Source: Rhodospirillaceae bacterium (lineage in GTDB: Bacteria > Pseudomonadota > Alphaproteobacteria > Thalassobaculales > Thalassobaculaceae). Taken from it: a stretch of 64,000 nucleotides of DNA. A model generated the notes under the pieces. It was given only the letters and a program-made list of their open reading frames with translations. It was not told where the DNA came from and searched no databases. Every line of letters starts with the position of its first letter. Positions within the stretch are counted from its first letter, which is position 1. Below are positions 20,422 through 30,226 of this stretch, piece after piece. Where the stretch lies: the NCBI GenBank assembly GCA_002690995.1, contig NZGS01000068.1:17013-81012 (forward strand). The letters are read 5' to 3'. A program made the translations under genes and the position numbers.

Positions 20422-22065
20422 GTGGCCGGTGACCTGGTTCGAAATGTTTTGAATTCCACGATTGGCAGGGAGTTTGAGAAAACTAAAGAGAAATATTCTA
20501 AGAACTCCTTCATTGCTGTACCGTCTTCTAATGAGAGAAATTATTATAAAGACGGCTTCGAAATAAACTTTCAAGATACGTTCGAGCAGACTAACGCTTT
20601 GGAGGAAAGTTTAAGACAAGCTGGATACGGCCTTGGACACCGTGTTGCAGTCGCTCTGGACAATCGGCCTGAGCAAATAATTTTTAGACTTGCACTCAAT
20701 AAAATTGGTGCATCGTGCGTTCCTATTAACCCAGATTACAGTGTAAATGAGCTATCATTTGTGTTGCAACACTCAGAAGCCGAACTCCTAATTTATCTTC
20801 AACAGCAAAAAACTAAAGTAGACCAGACTACTCAACTCCTGCAACATCCCATATCGCTTTGGTGTTTAGATGATAATAAAAGAGAATTCCCTCGGGCAAA
20901 AAAGCCTCCGAAGGATGGCGAAGTCGAGCCAGCGACAGAGAGTAGTCTCTTGTATACATCAGGTACAACTGGGACTCCAAAAGGATGTATGCTCTCGCAT
21001 CAATACGAGCTTATGTCAGGGGCGTGGTATGCAAGTTTAGGTGGCTTTTGTGAGATAATCCACGGCCAAGAACGCGTTTTCAATCCTTTACCTCTATACC
21101 ACGTAAATTCTGGAACAGTATCGACTATGGCGATGATGCTTACAGGTGGTTGTCAAATACAACCTGATCGGTTTCATCCAAAAAGTTGGTGGCACGATGT
21201 AAATGATACAAAAGCAAGTATAATCCACTACCTAGGGGTTGTTGCACCTATGCTACTAAATCAGCCAAAAACACCTTTTGAAAAAAGTCACTCGGTCAAA
21301 TTTGGTTTTGGAGCAGGAGTTGAACCAGGTTTACATGAGATTTTTGAAAACCGCTTCGGTTTTCCTCTTGTAGAGATTTGGGGCATGACTGAAATGGTTC
21401 GAGTATTAGCAGCAAATACGGAACCTAGAAAGAGGGGAACCAGAGCAATAGGACGATCAAAGCCTGGCTTAGAAGCAGAAGTGCATGATCAAAACGGAAA
21501 TAAGTTGCCACCCGAGAAAAAAGGAGAGTTAGTTGTTCGATATTCTGCTAAGACCCCGAGACTGGGAGCATTTTCGGGATATTTAAAAGATGTGGAAGCT
21601 ACAGAAGAAGCGTGGCGTGGTGGTTGGTTTCATACCGGTGATATCGTTTACCAAGCAACGGACGGGATGTTGCATTTTGTTGATAGACTAAAAAATATTA
21701 TCAGGCGATCTGGCGAAAACATAGCTGCGGTTGAAGTCGAAGGGGTCCTTCAAGAATGTAACGAAGTAGAGCAGGTCGCTGTAATTGCAGTAGCTGACCC
21801 GATAAGAGAAGAAGAGGTTATGGCCTGTATTGTTTTAAAGTCCGGAAATACACCTGATCTACATCTTGCTAAAAAGTTGTTTAACTATGTCAACGAAAGA
21901 TTATCGTATTTCAAGTCTCCAGGCTGGATCAAATTCCTGGGCTCGCTTCCAAAAACTGGGTCGCAGAAAATTCAGAAACACTTAATTGTCAGTGGTGCTG
22001 ATGGTCGGGAAAGTGGCCAGCTCACCTTCGACCTCCGTGATTTAAAACGGAGGTCGAAAGAATAA
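20422..22065 (+). CDS. ATP-dependent acyl-CoA ligase (CaiC-like AMP-forming synthetase)
   Basis: ANL-superfamily enzyme of 547 residues that activates a carboxylic acid as acyl-AMP and then acyl-CoA. The adenylation motif SLLYTSGTTGTPKGCMLSH is near residue 175, EIWGMTEM near 320, GWFHTGDI near 405, and the C-terminal lysine region KTGSQKIQKH is present. I take GTG 20422 as start, with AGGGG seven bases upstream; the TTG at 20398 overlaps the preceding gene. Closest in feel to crotonobetaine/carnitine-CoA ligases, but the substrate is uncertain. A perfect inverted repeat covers its last codons. Confidence 0.87.
   Translation: MAGDLVRNVLNSTIGREFEKTKEKYSKNSFIAVPSSNERNYYKDGFEINFQDTFEQTNALEESLRQAGYGLGHRVAVALDNRPEQIIFRLALNKIGASCVPINPDYSVNELSFVLQHSEAELLIYLQQQKTKVDQTTQLLQHPISLWCLDDNKREFPRAKKPPKDGEVEPATESSLLYTSGTTGTPKGCMLSHQYELMSGAWYASLGGFCEIIHGQERVFNPLPLYHVNSGTVSTMAMMLTGGCQIQPDRFHPKSWWHDVNDTKASIIHYLGVVAPMLLNQPKTPFEKSHSVKFGFGAGVEPGLHEIFENRFGFPLVEIWGMTEMVRVLAANTEPRKRGTRAIGRSKPGLEAEVHDQNGNKLPPEKKGELVVRYSAKTPRLGAFSGYLKDVEATEEAWRGGWFHTGDIVYQATDGMLHFVDRLKNIIRRSGENIAAVEVEGVLQECNEVEQVAVIAVADPIREEEVMACIVLKSGNTPDLHLAKKLFNYVNERLSYFKSPGWIKFLGSLPKTGSQKIQKHLIVSGADGRESGQLTFDLRDLKRRSKE
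22027..22058. terminator. Perfect inverted repeat at the 3' end of the acyl-CoA ligase gene
   Basis: TTCGACCTCCGT (22027-22038) and ACGGAGGTCGAA (22047-22058) form a perfect 12-bp stem with an eight-base loop, inside the last codons of the ligase. There is no T run on either strand. It sits between convergent genes only 6 bp apart, so it may stabilise or end both transcripts with Rho or a processing factor. Terminator status is inference. Confidence 0.5.
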
Positions 22066-22071
22066 GCTAAT

Positions 22072-23955
22072 TTATGCTTGAAGACTTAATTCCATAACTT
22101 TAGACATTCGCTGTGCAAAGGCCTTTACATCTTTAACGGGTTCACCATCCATAATCTTAGCCTGATCGAATAGAAGTAAAGCTGCGTCTTCTAGTACTGG
22201 ATCAGTTTCCCCGTCTTTGACTTTCTTAACTAAGCCCTTTATTAGCGGGTGGGTTGGATTGATTTCAAGGACGCGGGGAGCCGCATCCGCAACTTGCTGG
22301 TGTTGACGTAATATGCGCTCCAAGTTCATATCCATATCACCCTCATCAGCTACCAAGCAACATGCCGAGTCAGTTAAGCGTATGGATTCTTTAACGTCTT
22401 TGACTGATTCTCCCAGTGTGAGTTTAATTGAGGCGATTAATAGTGAAACGTCAGTTTTCTTGGATTTCTTTTGGCCTTTTTTGTCTTTGGCACCTTTGTC
22501 TTTGGCATCTTCGACGTTTTCTAGTTCTGCGGAACCTTTGGTAACCGAGCTGAATTTTTTATCCTCATAACCCTCGAACATGCTAGAAATCCAAAAGTCG
22601 TCAATTGGATCTGAGAGTAATAACACTTCGATCCCTTTCGCAGCGAAGCCCTCAAGATGCGGCGAGTTTTTTATAGCCTCTTGCGATTCGCCTGTTATAT
22701 AATAAATGTTTTCTTGGCCATCTTTCATCCCTGCTAAATAATCTTTCAAACTAACCAAGTCATCCCGGGTTGAGGACTTAAACCTCACTAATTCCAAAAG
22801 GGAATTTTTGTGTTCATTAGGAATTCCATAAAGTCCTTCTTTTAGGACGGCGCCAAAGTTTTCCCAAAATTCCGCATATTCTTCGGGTTTTTTTTCAGCC
22901 TTCTTCTTTAACTCATTCAGAACTCTTTTAGTAACAGCAGTACTAATGGAGGTGAGCATCTGGTTTTTTTGCAAAAGTTCCCGGCTAACGTTCAATGGAA
23001 GATCTTCGCAGTCTATTATACCTTTCACAAACCTTAGATATTCCGGCACAAGCCCTTCACAGTCATCTGTTATAAACACTTTTTTAACATATAATTTAAC
23101 TCTGTGTTTTCTATCAGGATGGAATAGATCGAAAGGTCTTTTAGAAGGGACGAATAAGAGTGCACTATAGTCAAACCTTCCTTCCGCCCGCCAATGTGAA
23201 GTCATCCATGGCTCATCATAACCACTACTTACATGGCGGTAAAATTCAGTATATTGATCCTGCGTGATATCTTTCTTTTGCCGTGTCCAAATAGCAGAGG
23301 CCTCATTGAGGCTTTCTTCCTCCTTATCTTTGACAAGTACGATTGGAATGGAAATATGATCTGAATACGCTTTAACAATTGTTCTAAGGCGCAAATCTTC
23401 GAGGAATTCTTTGGCATCCTTTTTCAAGTAAAGTGTTATGCTCGATCCGCGATCTTCTTTAGAAGCTTTTTCTACTGTATATTCTCCCAAACCATCAGAA
23501 CTCCACGTCCATGCATCTTGTTCCCCCGCTTTTCTTGTAATTACGTCCACTTTCTCCGCAACCATGAAGGCTGAATAAAACCCAACGCCGAATTGGCCTA
23601 TTAAGCCAACATCTTTTGATTCATCTCCTGACAAGCTTTCTACAAAAGCTCCAGTACCCGAACGGGCTATTGTTCCCAAGTTCTCATCGAGTTCATTTTC
23701 GTTCATTCCGATACCATTGTCGGAGATGGTTAACGTTTTATTTTTCTGGTCTACACTGATTTTTATATTAAAATTAGTATCCCCAGATACCAACGTGTCG
23801 TCCGTAAGGGCCAAATACCTAAGTTTATCGCATGCGTCTGCCGCATTAGATATTAGCTCGCGCAGGAAGACTTCGCGCTCGCTGTATAGTGAGTGAGCAA
23901 CGATGTTAAGAAGTTTACTAACTTCCGCCTGAAAAGAACGTTTTGTCGACGCCAT
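22072..23955 (-). CDS. htpG: Molecular chaperone HtpG (Hsp90)
   Basis: Cytoplasmic Hsp90 of 627 residues. N-terminal GHKL ATPase motifs are ELISNAADACDKLRYLAL, DNGIGMNENEL and GQFGVGFYSAFM; the middle-domain catalytic arginine segment LPLNVSRELLQ follows. A charged KDKGAKDKKGQKKSKK linker lies before the C-terminal dimerisation domain. Length is normal. It is divergent from the SUV3-like helicase with a 156-bp shared upstream region, and converges closely with the acyl-CoA ligase. Confidence 0.98.
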   Translation of the reverse strand: MASTKRSFQAEVSKLLNIVAHSLYSEREVFLRELISNAADACDKLRYLALTDDTLVSGDTNFNIKISVDQKNKTLTISDNGIGMNENELDENLGTIARSGTGAFVESLSGDESKDVGLIGQFGVGFYSAFMVAEKVDVITRKAGEQDAWTWSSDGLGEYTVEKASKEDRGSSITLYLKKDAKEFLEDLRLRTIVKAYSDHISIPIVLVKDKEEESLNEASAIWTRQKKDITQDQYTEFYRHVSSGYDEPWMTSHWRAEGRFDYSALLFVPSKRPFDLFHPDRKHRVKLYVKKVFITDDCEGLVPEYLRFVKGIIDCEDLPLNVSRELLQKNQMLTSISTAVTKRVLNELKKKAEKKPEEYAEFWENFGAVLKEGLYGIPNEHKNSLLELVRFKSSTRDDLVSLKDYLAGMKDGQENIYYITGESQEAIKNSPHLEGFAAKGIEVLLLSDPIDDFWISSMFEGYEDKKFSSVTKGSAELENVEDAKDKGAKDKKGQKKSKKTDVSLLIASIKLTLGESVKDVKESIRLTDSACCLVADEGDMDMNLERILRQHQQVADAAPRVLEINPTHPLIKGLVKKVKDGETDPVLEDAALLLFDQAKIMDGEPVKDVKAFAQRMSKVMELSLQA

Positions 23956-24041
23956 TTTGATTTCTCCAGCTAACTTGGGTAGAACTATTTTGACAATTTG
24001 CGTATCATGAGGCCATAAAAAATTTGGTCAGGTGTCATATG

Positions 24042-24063
24042 TGCAATCTTGGGTCAAATTGCA
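24042..24063. promoter_or_regulatory. Short inverted repeat between htpG and the helicase gene
   Basis: TGCAAT (24042-24047) and ATTGCA (24058-24063) are perfect inverted arms separated by ten bases, in the 156-bp region between two divergent genes. Size and place suit an operator or overlapping promoter control, but I recognise no regulator for it and chance is possible. Confidence 0.25.
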
Positions 24064-24111
24064 AGTTTTTCTTTTGTGGTTAAATAAAACAAAGTATTGA
24101 TGGTTTAAATC

Positions 24112-26670
24112 GTGGATACAGCTTCACCAATAATAACTGCCGTTCTTGGTCCCACGAATACAGGAAAAACGCATTACGCCATAGAACGGATGTTGAGTTA
24201 TAAGTCGGGTATCATTGGATTCCCTCTGCGATTACTAGCCAGAGAAAACTACGATCGAGTGGTTGAGCAAAAAGGGAAACAAGCGGTAGCATTGATCACA
24301 GGTGAAGAGAAAATTCTTCCTGAGAAGGCACGATATTTTTTGTGCACCGTAGAATCCATGCCAACAGATAAATCCACGGAGTTTCTCGCGGTCGATGAAA
24401 TACAGCTTATCTCTGATCAAGAAAGAGGGCATGTGTTTACGAATAGGTTACTTAATGCGCGAGGAACACGGGAGACAATTTTTTTGGGTGCATCAACTGT
24501 AGAAACTACTCTGAAAAAGGTCTTGCCGGGCATTAAGTATATTAGCCGTCCCCGTCTATCTAAATTGAAATATTCTGGATCAAAAAAAATTACCCGATTG
24601 CCAAAAAAGACGGCCATTGTGGCATTTTCCGCTCAAGATGTTTACGCGCTTGCTGACTTAATCAGAAAACAAAAAGGGGGAGCGGTTGTTGTATTAGGAG
24701 CGCTTTCTCCAAGAACTAGGAACTCACAGGTCGAAATGTATCAAAATGGGGAAGTTGACTATCTGGTTGCCACAGACGCTATTGGCATGGGGTTGAATTT
24801 AAATATTAATCACGTTGCATTTGCTCAGCGTGTAAAATTCGATGGTATAAGGTCTAGGCACCTATCCCCTCAGGAATTAGCTCAGATAGCCGGTCGCGCT
24901 GGCCGACATATGAATGATGGAACTTTCGGTGTTACAGCAGATTGCTCTTTACTAGATGAGGCAGTGGTAGACGCAATAGAAAACCATAATTTCAAACCTC
25001 AACTGAGAGCATACTGGCGAAATACAGATCTATCCTTTGAAAGCTTATCTTCCTTGATCCATTCCTTGGAATTAAGCCCTCCATATTCTTTTATGACTAA
25101 AAAACGTGATGCTGCTGACCATACTTATCTTGTAGGCCTGTCTAAAAACAAAAATATTGCGTCAAGAGCGTCGAATAAACTGGCAGTAAGGTTATTATGG
25201 GATGTCTGCCAGATACCCGATTTCAGTAAGACGTTATCAGAGTCGCATAGTTATTTTTTAGAACAGGTTTTCAACCATCTCCAAGACAACAATGGTGAAC
25301 TGCCTGAGAATTGGGTGGCAAAACAGATACAACGCTTTAATCGAACTGATGGCGATATAGATACGTTATCAAGCAGGCTTGCTCACATTAGAAATTGGAC
25401 ATACATATCCAATCGAAATAATTGGACGAGGGACCCCCTACGTTGGCAAGAGGAAACGCGCGCAGTGGAAGATAGATTATCTGACGCTTTGCATGAGAAG
25501 TTAACTCAAAGATTTGTAGACCTTCGTGCGTCTGTTCTTGTTAGGAAAATGCAAGATAGTCATCAGCTGTTAGCAGGAATTTCTTTAAAGGGCGAGGTGT
25601 CGGTAGAAGGTTATAAAGTTGGAAATTTAAATGGTTTATCATTCAGTCCGAATTTGATTAAGGGATCGGATCCCAAGCCTGTGTTAGCAGCAGTTCGCCG
25701 TGTCTTACCAACTGAGTTAAAAAAGCGTGCTCAGGATATTAATAATGATATTGACGAAAAATTCTCTATCGATACTAGCGGATCGATTTATTGGAGATCG
25801 AATTTGTTGGCTTATTTAGCATTAGGCCACACTCCCCTATCGCCAAAAATTTTACTAAGAGCATCTGACTTAATATCACTTCAGCAAGAAGAGTTAATAA
25901 TTTCAAGATTAAGAAGTTGGCTGGACCACCACATAAACGAATGCCTCAATCCTTTGGTGCGAATAAAAAAAGTAGATGTCGCCAGTCCTGCGAGGGGCAT
26001 TCTTTTTCAAATAAGCGAAAATCTTGGTATGGTTTTACAGAATAAAGTGAAAAATCTACTAAAAAATGTATCTCAGGTGGATCGCAATTACTTAACAAAA
26101 CTTGGTCTGAGGTTTGGAACTGAGGTCTTGTACTTCCCTGAATTACTAAAACCAAAAGCCATAGAGCTTTTATCTGTATTATGGCAGGTACATAACTCTT
26201 CAAATAGTACTTTAAATCTGCCTCTACCCGGACAGGTAACTGTCGAAAAGAAAGCGGCTGTATCGGATGGATATTATTTAGCACTAGGGTTTGTTCCGCT
26301 TGGGAACCGAGCTGTTAGAGCCGACATTTTAGAACGTGTAGCTGTTATTTTAAGACAACAATCCAAAGTTCAGCCTTTCATTCTCGAGGACAAAATTTTA
26401 TCGCTCCTTGGGTTAGGGTATGAGGAAACTAAGATTATCCTTAGAGAGATTGGATATATTGAAGAAAAGTCCGTGGCAGGCAAAAGAATGTTCAAACGTA
26501 AAAGTCAAAGAAGACAATCTATGCGTAAAAGAGGTGGCTATCTATCAAAAAAAGATGACAAGACAAAATCGTATCGAAGTCAAATAGTGTCAAAAGAAAA
26601 AGGGCAAAATGCAAATTCTGATTCGCCATTTGCTGTTTTAAAAAACTTTCGGTTAGAGCAATCAGGATGA
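24112..26670 (+). CDS. SUV3-like DExH/DEAD-box RNA helicase
   Basis: Helicase of 852 residues resembling mitochondrial degradosome helicase SUV3, which unwinds RNA for exonucleases. Walker A is GPTNTGKTH (13-21), motif II is DEIQ (95-98), motif VI is QIAGRAGRH near 260-270. A long C-terminal region ends in a lysine/arginine-rich tail. It begins with GTG. The stop overlaps the ATG of the S4-domain gene by four bases (ATGA), so the two are coupled. In alphaproteobacteria this pair is normally followed by fdxA and carD; here those lie about 4 kb further on. Substrate RNA is unknown. Confidence 0.9.
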   Translation: MDTASPIITAVLGPTNTGKTHYAIERMLSYKSGIIGFPLRLLARENYDRVVEQKGKQAVALITGEEKILPEKARYFLCTVESMPTDKSTEFLAVDEIQLISDQERGHVFTNRLLNARGTRETIFLGASTVETTLKKVLPGIKYISRPRLSKLKYSGSKKITRLPKKTAIVAFSAQDVYALADLIRKQKGGAVVVLGALSPRTRNSQVEMYQNGEVDYLVATDAIGMGLNLNINHVAFAQRVKFDGIRSRHLSPQELAQIAGRAGRHMNDGTFGVTADCSLLDEAVVDAIENHNFKPQLRAYWRNTDLSFESLSSLIHSLELSPPYSFMTKKRDAADHTYLVGLSKNKNIASRASNKLAVRLLWDVCQIPDFSKTLSESHSYFLEQVFNHLQDNNGELPENWVAKQIQRFNRTDGDIDTLSSRLAHIRNWTYISNRNNWTRDPLRWQEETRAVEDRLSDALHEKLTQRFVDLRASVLVRKMQDSHQLLAGISLKGEVSVEGYKVGNLNGLSFSPNLIKGSDPKPVLAAVRRVLPTELKKRAQDINNDIDEKFSIDTSGSIYWRSNLLAYLALGHTPLSPKILLRASDLISLQQEELIISRLRSWLDHHINECLNPLVRIKKVDVASPARGILFQISENLGMVLQNKVKNLLKNVSQVDRNYLTKLGLRFGTEVLYFPELLKPKAIELLSVLWQVHNSSNSTLNLPLPGQVTVEKKAAVSDGYYLALGFVPLGNRAVRADILERVAVILRQQSKVQPFILEDKILSLLGLGYEETKIILREIGYIEEKSVAGKRMFKRKSQRRQSMRKRGGYLSKKDDKTKSYRSQIVSKEKGQNANSDSPFAVLKNFRLEQSG

Positions 26671-27068
26671 CTGATAAAGTTTCTCAACGTTTGGATAGGT
26701 GGCTTTGGTGCGGGAGATTTTTTAAAAGCCGGAGTTTAGCTACAAAACTACTCGGTACTGGAAAATTGCGTCTTTCTGGAAGAATTGTCACTAAATCAAA
26801 CCAGTTAGTTCGGCCGAATGACATCCTCACTTTTCCGCAAGGGCATGCAATCAGAGTCGTAAAAGTTCTGTTTCTTGCGGATCGTCGAGGTCCAGCAAAG
26901 GAGGCCGAATTACTATTCGAAGATTTGGCTCCTTTAACAAAACAAAGAGCCATTGAAAATAGCTCTATTAATTTCAGCAACAACTCGATTAAAAGAGAAC
27001 CCGGAGCAGGACGACCTACCAAAAGTGATAGAAGAGCTATCGATAAATTAATGGGGCGCAATGAATAA
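26667..27068 (+). CDS. S4-domain RNA-binding protein (HslR-like)
   Basis: 133-residue protein with an N-terminal S4 RNA-binding fold (QRLDRWLWCGRFFKSRSLATKLL, then GRIVTKSNQLVRPNDIL, residues 5-55) and a basic C-terminal tail. HslR relatives bind ribosomes stalled with nascent chains and are heat inducible. Its ATG overlaps the helicase stop (ATGA), pointing to one RNA-processing or ribosome-rescue unit. Length is that of the family. Confidence 0.9.
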   Translation: MTDKVSQRLDRWLWCGRFFKSRSLATKLLGTGKLRLSGRIVTKSNQLVRPNDILTFPQGHAIRVVKVLFLADRRGPAKEAELLFEDLAPLTKQRAIENSSINFSNNSIKREPGAGRPTKSDRRAIDKLMGRNE

Positions 27069-27110
27069 GTATATAATTAACAAAAGCTCCCATTCTTCGG
27101 GATAATTGAT

Positions 27111-28301
27111 ATGCCGATATTATTCGTAGCTATCACAGCAATGCTAATTCAACAGACCGTTGCGACAACAGCAAAAGTGGGCATTCCATCTTTGATACCT
27201 GCCGTAGCACGAGAACTTCAATTCGATGCAGAACTCGTTCTTTTATACACAGCTTTCTATGCCTTTATTTCTCTTCTTTGCATGGCAGGTTGTGGCGGCG
27301 TGATACGACGCTTTGGTGCACTTCGAACAAGCCAGTTCGGATGCGTTCTTATGGGACTTGGCCTAGCGCTCCTGCCGTTTGCGGATAGCGCTGTTCTCGC
27401 GTTTTTGTTTTTAACATTAGCCGCATCGTTCATTAGCCTAGGATCAACAGCTGCGACGCCCGCAAGTTCTCAAATTTTAGCGGTGTATGCCCCTCCAAAA
27501 TGGGCACCTTTAGTTTTTTCGATTAAGCAAACAGGCGTTCCAGCTGGTGTAGTAATTTCTGGCCTTCTTCTTGTGCCAATAGCTGTAACTTATGGTTGGC
27601 GCGGGGCGCTTATAGGTATGGCTATACTCTGTATTTTTATTGCTATAATGCTGCAACCTCTCAGGGAGCGGTTCGATAAAGATAGAGACGAAAACGCGCG
27701 TCCGAGACTTAAAGACTTTAAAGATAACCTCTGCGATGTGCTTAACCATGGTGAAAGGAGAGTGCTGGGCTTAGTAGCTTTTAGTTTTGTTGGAATGCAG
27801 TCAATATATATGGGGTTCACAATAACGTACCTATTCGAAGACCTTGCCTATAGTCTGGAAGAGGCCGGAAAAATTGTAGGCATGGCCACCGTTCTTGCCA
27901 TACCGGGACGGATACTTTGGGGTTGGATTGGAAGCACATTGGTTAAGCCAAGATTATTGATGGGATTATTGGCATTGGTTATGGCATGTTCGATAAGTTT
28001 TATGGGGTCCTTACAGGCGGATTGGAGCAGAACTGCTTGTTTGCTTGTGAATTGCAGTGTAAGTCTCTCTGTTCTTTCGTGGCATGGAGTTTTGTTAGCT
28101 GAGGTCGCTCGGCTTGCACCGGTCGGAGAAGCTGGGCGAATCACAGGTGGAGTTTTAGCTTTTGGTGCTATTGGCCAAATCATCTTTCCTTTACTGTTCG
28201 GCTTGGGATATTGGGTAGGAGGCTATGGCTTTGCTTTTTTAATTATCTCTATGCCGGCAGTAATAATAGGTATCTCCTTATCACTTTTTCGAAATTCCTA
28301 A
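27111..28301 (+). CDS. Major facilitator superfamily transporter
   Basis: Membrane transporter of 396 residues with about twelve hydrophobic helices and the MFS loop GGVIRRFGALRTSQFG between helices 2 and 3. The substrate is unknown. It starts 42 bp after the S4 gene and ends 7 bp before a class V aminotransferase gene, so it may act with that enzyme. These genes break the usual helicase-S4-fdxA-carD order. Confidence 0.87.
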   Translation: MPILFVAITAMLIQQTVATTAKVGIPSLIPAVARELQFDAELVLLYTAFYAFISLLCMAGCGGVIRRFGALRTSQFGCVLMGLGLALLPFADSAVLAFLFLTLAASFISLGSTAATPASSQILAVYAPPKWAPLVFSIKQTGVPAGVVISGLLLVPIAVTYGWRGALIGMAILCIFIAIMLQPLRERFDKDRDENARPRLKDFKDNLCDVLNHGERRVLGLVAFSFVGMQSIYMGFTITYLFEDLAYSLEEAGKIVGMATVLAIPGRILWGWIGSTLVKPRLLMGLLALVMACSISFMGSLQADWSRTACLLVNCSVSLSVLSWHGVLLAEVARLAPVGEAGRITGGVLAFGAIGQIIFPLLFGLGYWVGGYGFAFLIISMPAVIIGISLSLFRNS

Positions 28302-28308
28302 ATGGAAA

Positions 28309-29502
28309 ATGAGAACATTAATGAATAAAAGAGAAATCCAAAGAGCGCGCAATGAAACGCGAGGATGCGAGTACGTTACTCATTTTAATAACGCAGGTTC
28401 ATCTTTGATGGCTGCCCCTGTAGCGGACTATCTTTATGAGTTTTTGCAAGAAGAGGAAATGAAAGGTGGTTATGAGACCGCTGCTTTGCGGAACATGGAG
28501 CTCGAGAATTTTTACGTGCGGGTCGCTGAATTAATTAACGCGAAGCCAAAAGAAATTGCGTTTGTGGAAAATGCTACCCGGGCATGGGATATGATTTTTT
28601 ATTCAATTCCTCTCAAGGCCGGAGATCAGATTATTACTGTAAGGTCAGAGTATGGTAGCAATGTAATAGCTTACCTACATAGAGCAAAGCAAACTGGCGC
28701 TGAACTTGTTATCCTGGAAAATAATGATGATGGGGAACCCGATACAGATCAGCTTAGAAAGCTAATAAACAAGAAAACGAAATTAATTTCCATGAGCCAT
28801 ATTCCGACAGGGGGAGGTCTAGTAAACCCAGCAAGTGAAATTGGCGCGATCGCGAATGAATATGGCGTGCCGTATTTATTGGATGCATGTCAGTCGGTTG
28901 GGCAGATGAGCGTTAATGTTGCAGATATTGGCTGTGATTTTCTTTCCGCAACCGGTAGAAAATTCTTGAGAGGGCCGCGTGGTACTGGCTTTTTGTATGT
29001 AAAGCAAGATTGGATTGAGCGGTTGGAGCCACCACTAATTGATCAGTTTGCGGCAAACTTACTTGACGAAAAGACATATTTTTTACGTCGAGATGCCAGA
29101 AAATTTGAAAACTGGGAGCGATATTTTGCAGGCCAAGCGGCATTTGGAAGAGCAATAGAATATGCCATGGATTTTGGTCTGCCTAAAATTCAGCAACGAA
29201 TATTTAAAATGGCAGATAAATTAAGAGGGGGGTTGCAGGAAATTCCTCAACTAGAGGTGACTGACCAAGGTAGATTAAAATGCGGGATTGTTACGTTCAG
29301 GCATGAAGCGCTGGATGCCGCGACTATAAAATCAGAGCTGGCACGGAGGAAGATAAACGTCTCTGTCTCAAGTGGCTCTGGTTCGCGGCTTAGCTTTATG
29401 GAAAGAGGAATTGAGGCCGTTGTCCGTGCCAGCATACACTACTACAACTCGGAAGAAGAGTTAGAACACTTTTTATCAAAAATCAGGCAACTTGTTGCAT
29501 AG
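28309..29502 (+). CDS. Class V aminotransferase-family PLP enzyme
   Basis: PLP enzyme of 397 residues related to cysteine desulfurases, isopenicillin-N epimerase and the C-S lyase EgtE. The cofactor-binding DACQSVGQ with its Asp is near residue 195, and the Schiff-base lysine lies in SATGRKFLRGPRGTGFLYV near 222. SGSGSRLSFMERG precedes the C-terminus. There is no cysteine-rich desulfurase loop, so a lyase or epimerase is more likely than IscS. Start could be 28309 or the ATG at 28321. It lies 7 bp behind the MFS transporter gene. Confidence 0.85.
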   Translation: MRTLMNKREIQRARNETRGCEYVTHFNNAGSSLMAAPVADYLYEFLQEEEMKGGYETAALRNMELENFYVRVAELINAKPKEIAFVENATRAWDMIFYSIPLKAGDQIITVRSEYGSNVIAYLHRAKQTGAELVILENNDDGEPDTDQLRKLINKKTKLISMSHIPTGGGLVNPASEIGAIANEYGVPYLLDACQSVGQMSVNVADIGCDFLSATGRKFLRGPRGTGFLYVKQDWIERLEPPLIDQFAANLLDEKTYFLRRDARKFENWERYFAGQAAFGRAIEYAMDFGLPKIQQRIFKMADKLRGGLQEIPQLEVTDQGRLKCGIVTFRHEALDAATIKSELARRKINVSVSSGSGSRLSFMERGIEAVVRASIHYYNSEEELEHFLSKIRQLVA

Positions 29503-29525
29503 TCACTGCTCGTGAAAGTTTTCTA

Positions 29526-30161
29526 TTAATTTTTCTGGAAAATTACTGATAAATTATTTTTAGGCATTTGAATTATGTTATACAAACGCAAGCTACGATC
29601 TTTTGCTAAGACTTCTATTTCATCTAATGTTCGGATGCCCCAACACCCATTTTGATTTCGCAAGTATTGATCGAAGACTTTATTACTCTCCTTTGCTTCA
29701 ACATTTTTCTGAAAAAAAGGTCCATAAAAATATAAAATCCCCCCCTTGTCTAAATATTTATTAGCACCATTCAAGATACCCAAAGTAACATCAAAGCTAG
29801 AAATATGAATTACATTGATGGCTACAATAGCAGAAATTCGATTTACATCGCCGATGTTCCAGTTTGGTGATGCTGCATCTATTAATCTCGGAGGTTCCAT
29901 GTTTTCGGCACTTACAACTTTTTTCCAAGAAGTTATACTTTCAAAGGATTCTCTGTTGCAATCACTTGGTATCCAGTCAATAGTTGGGAGATAAGTGCAA
30001 AAAGTTGCTGCGTGTTGGCCAGTACCACTTCCGATTTCTAGTACAGTTGCATTTATAGAAAGTTCTTTTTTTAAAACTTCTAAAATAGCATTTTTATTGC
30101 TCTCTGCAGCTTGCGTTTTTTTGCAAAGGAGATTATCTGGAAGGGCTGATTTGCTAGACAT
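29526..30161 (-). CDS. DUF938-family SAM-dependent methyltransferase
   Basis: 211-residue protein with a SAM-binding Rossmann fold: VLEIGSGTGQHAATF is motif I, followed by WIPSDC at the end of strand 2 and AIVAINVIHIS for motif post-II. This pattern identifies DUF938, whose substrate is unknown. It is convergent with the class V aminotransferase gene. Composition is AT-rich and rather lysine/asparagine-rich compared with neighbours, but not clearly foreign. Confidence 0.85.
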   Translation of the reverse strand: MSSKSALPDNLLCKKTQAAESNKNAILEVLKKELSINATVLEIGSGTGQHAATFCTYLPTIDWIPSDCNRESFESITSWKKVVSAENMEPPRLIDAASPNWNIGDVNRISAIVAINVIHISSFDVTLGILNGANKYLDKGGILYFYGPFFQKNVEAKESNKVFDQYLRNQNGCWGIRTLDEIEVLAKDRSLRLYNIIQMPKNNLSVIFQKN

Positions 30162-30226
30162 TACACTCTTTTAACTTAAATAAAGAAATCAGGACAGTAC
30201 CAAAGAAATCAAAAAAAGGACAAATT

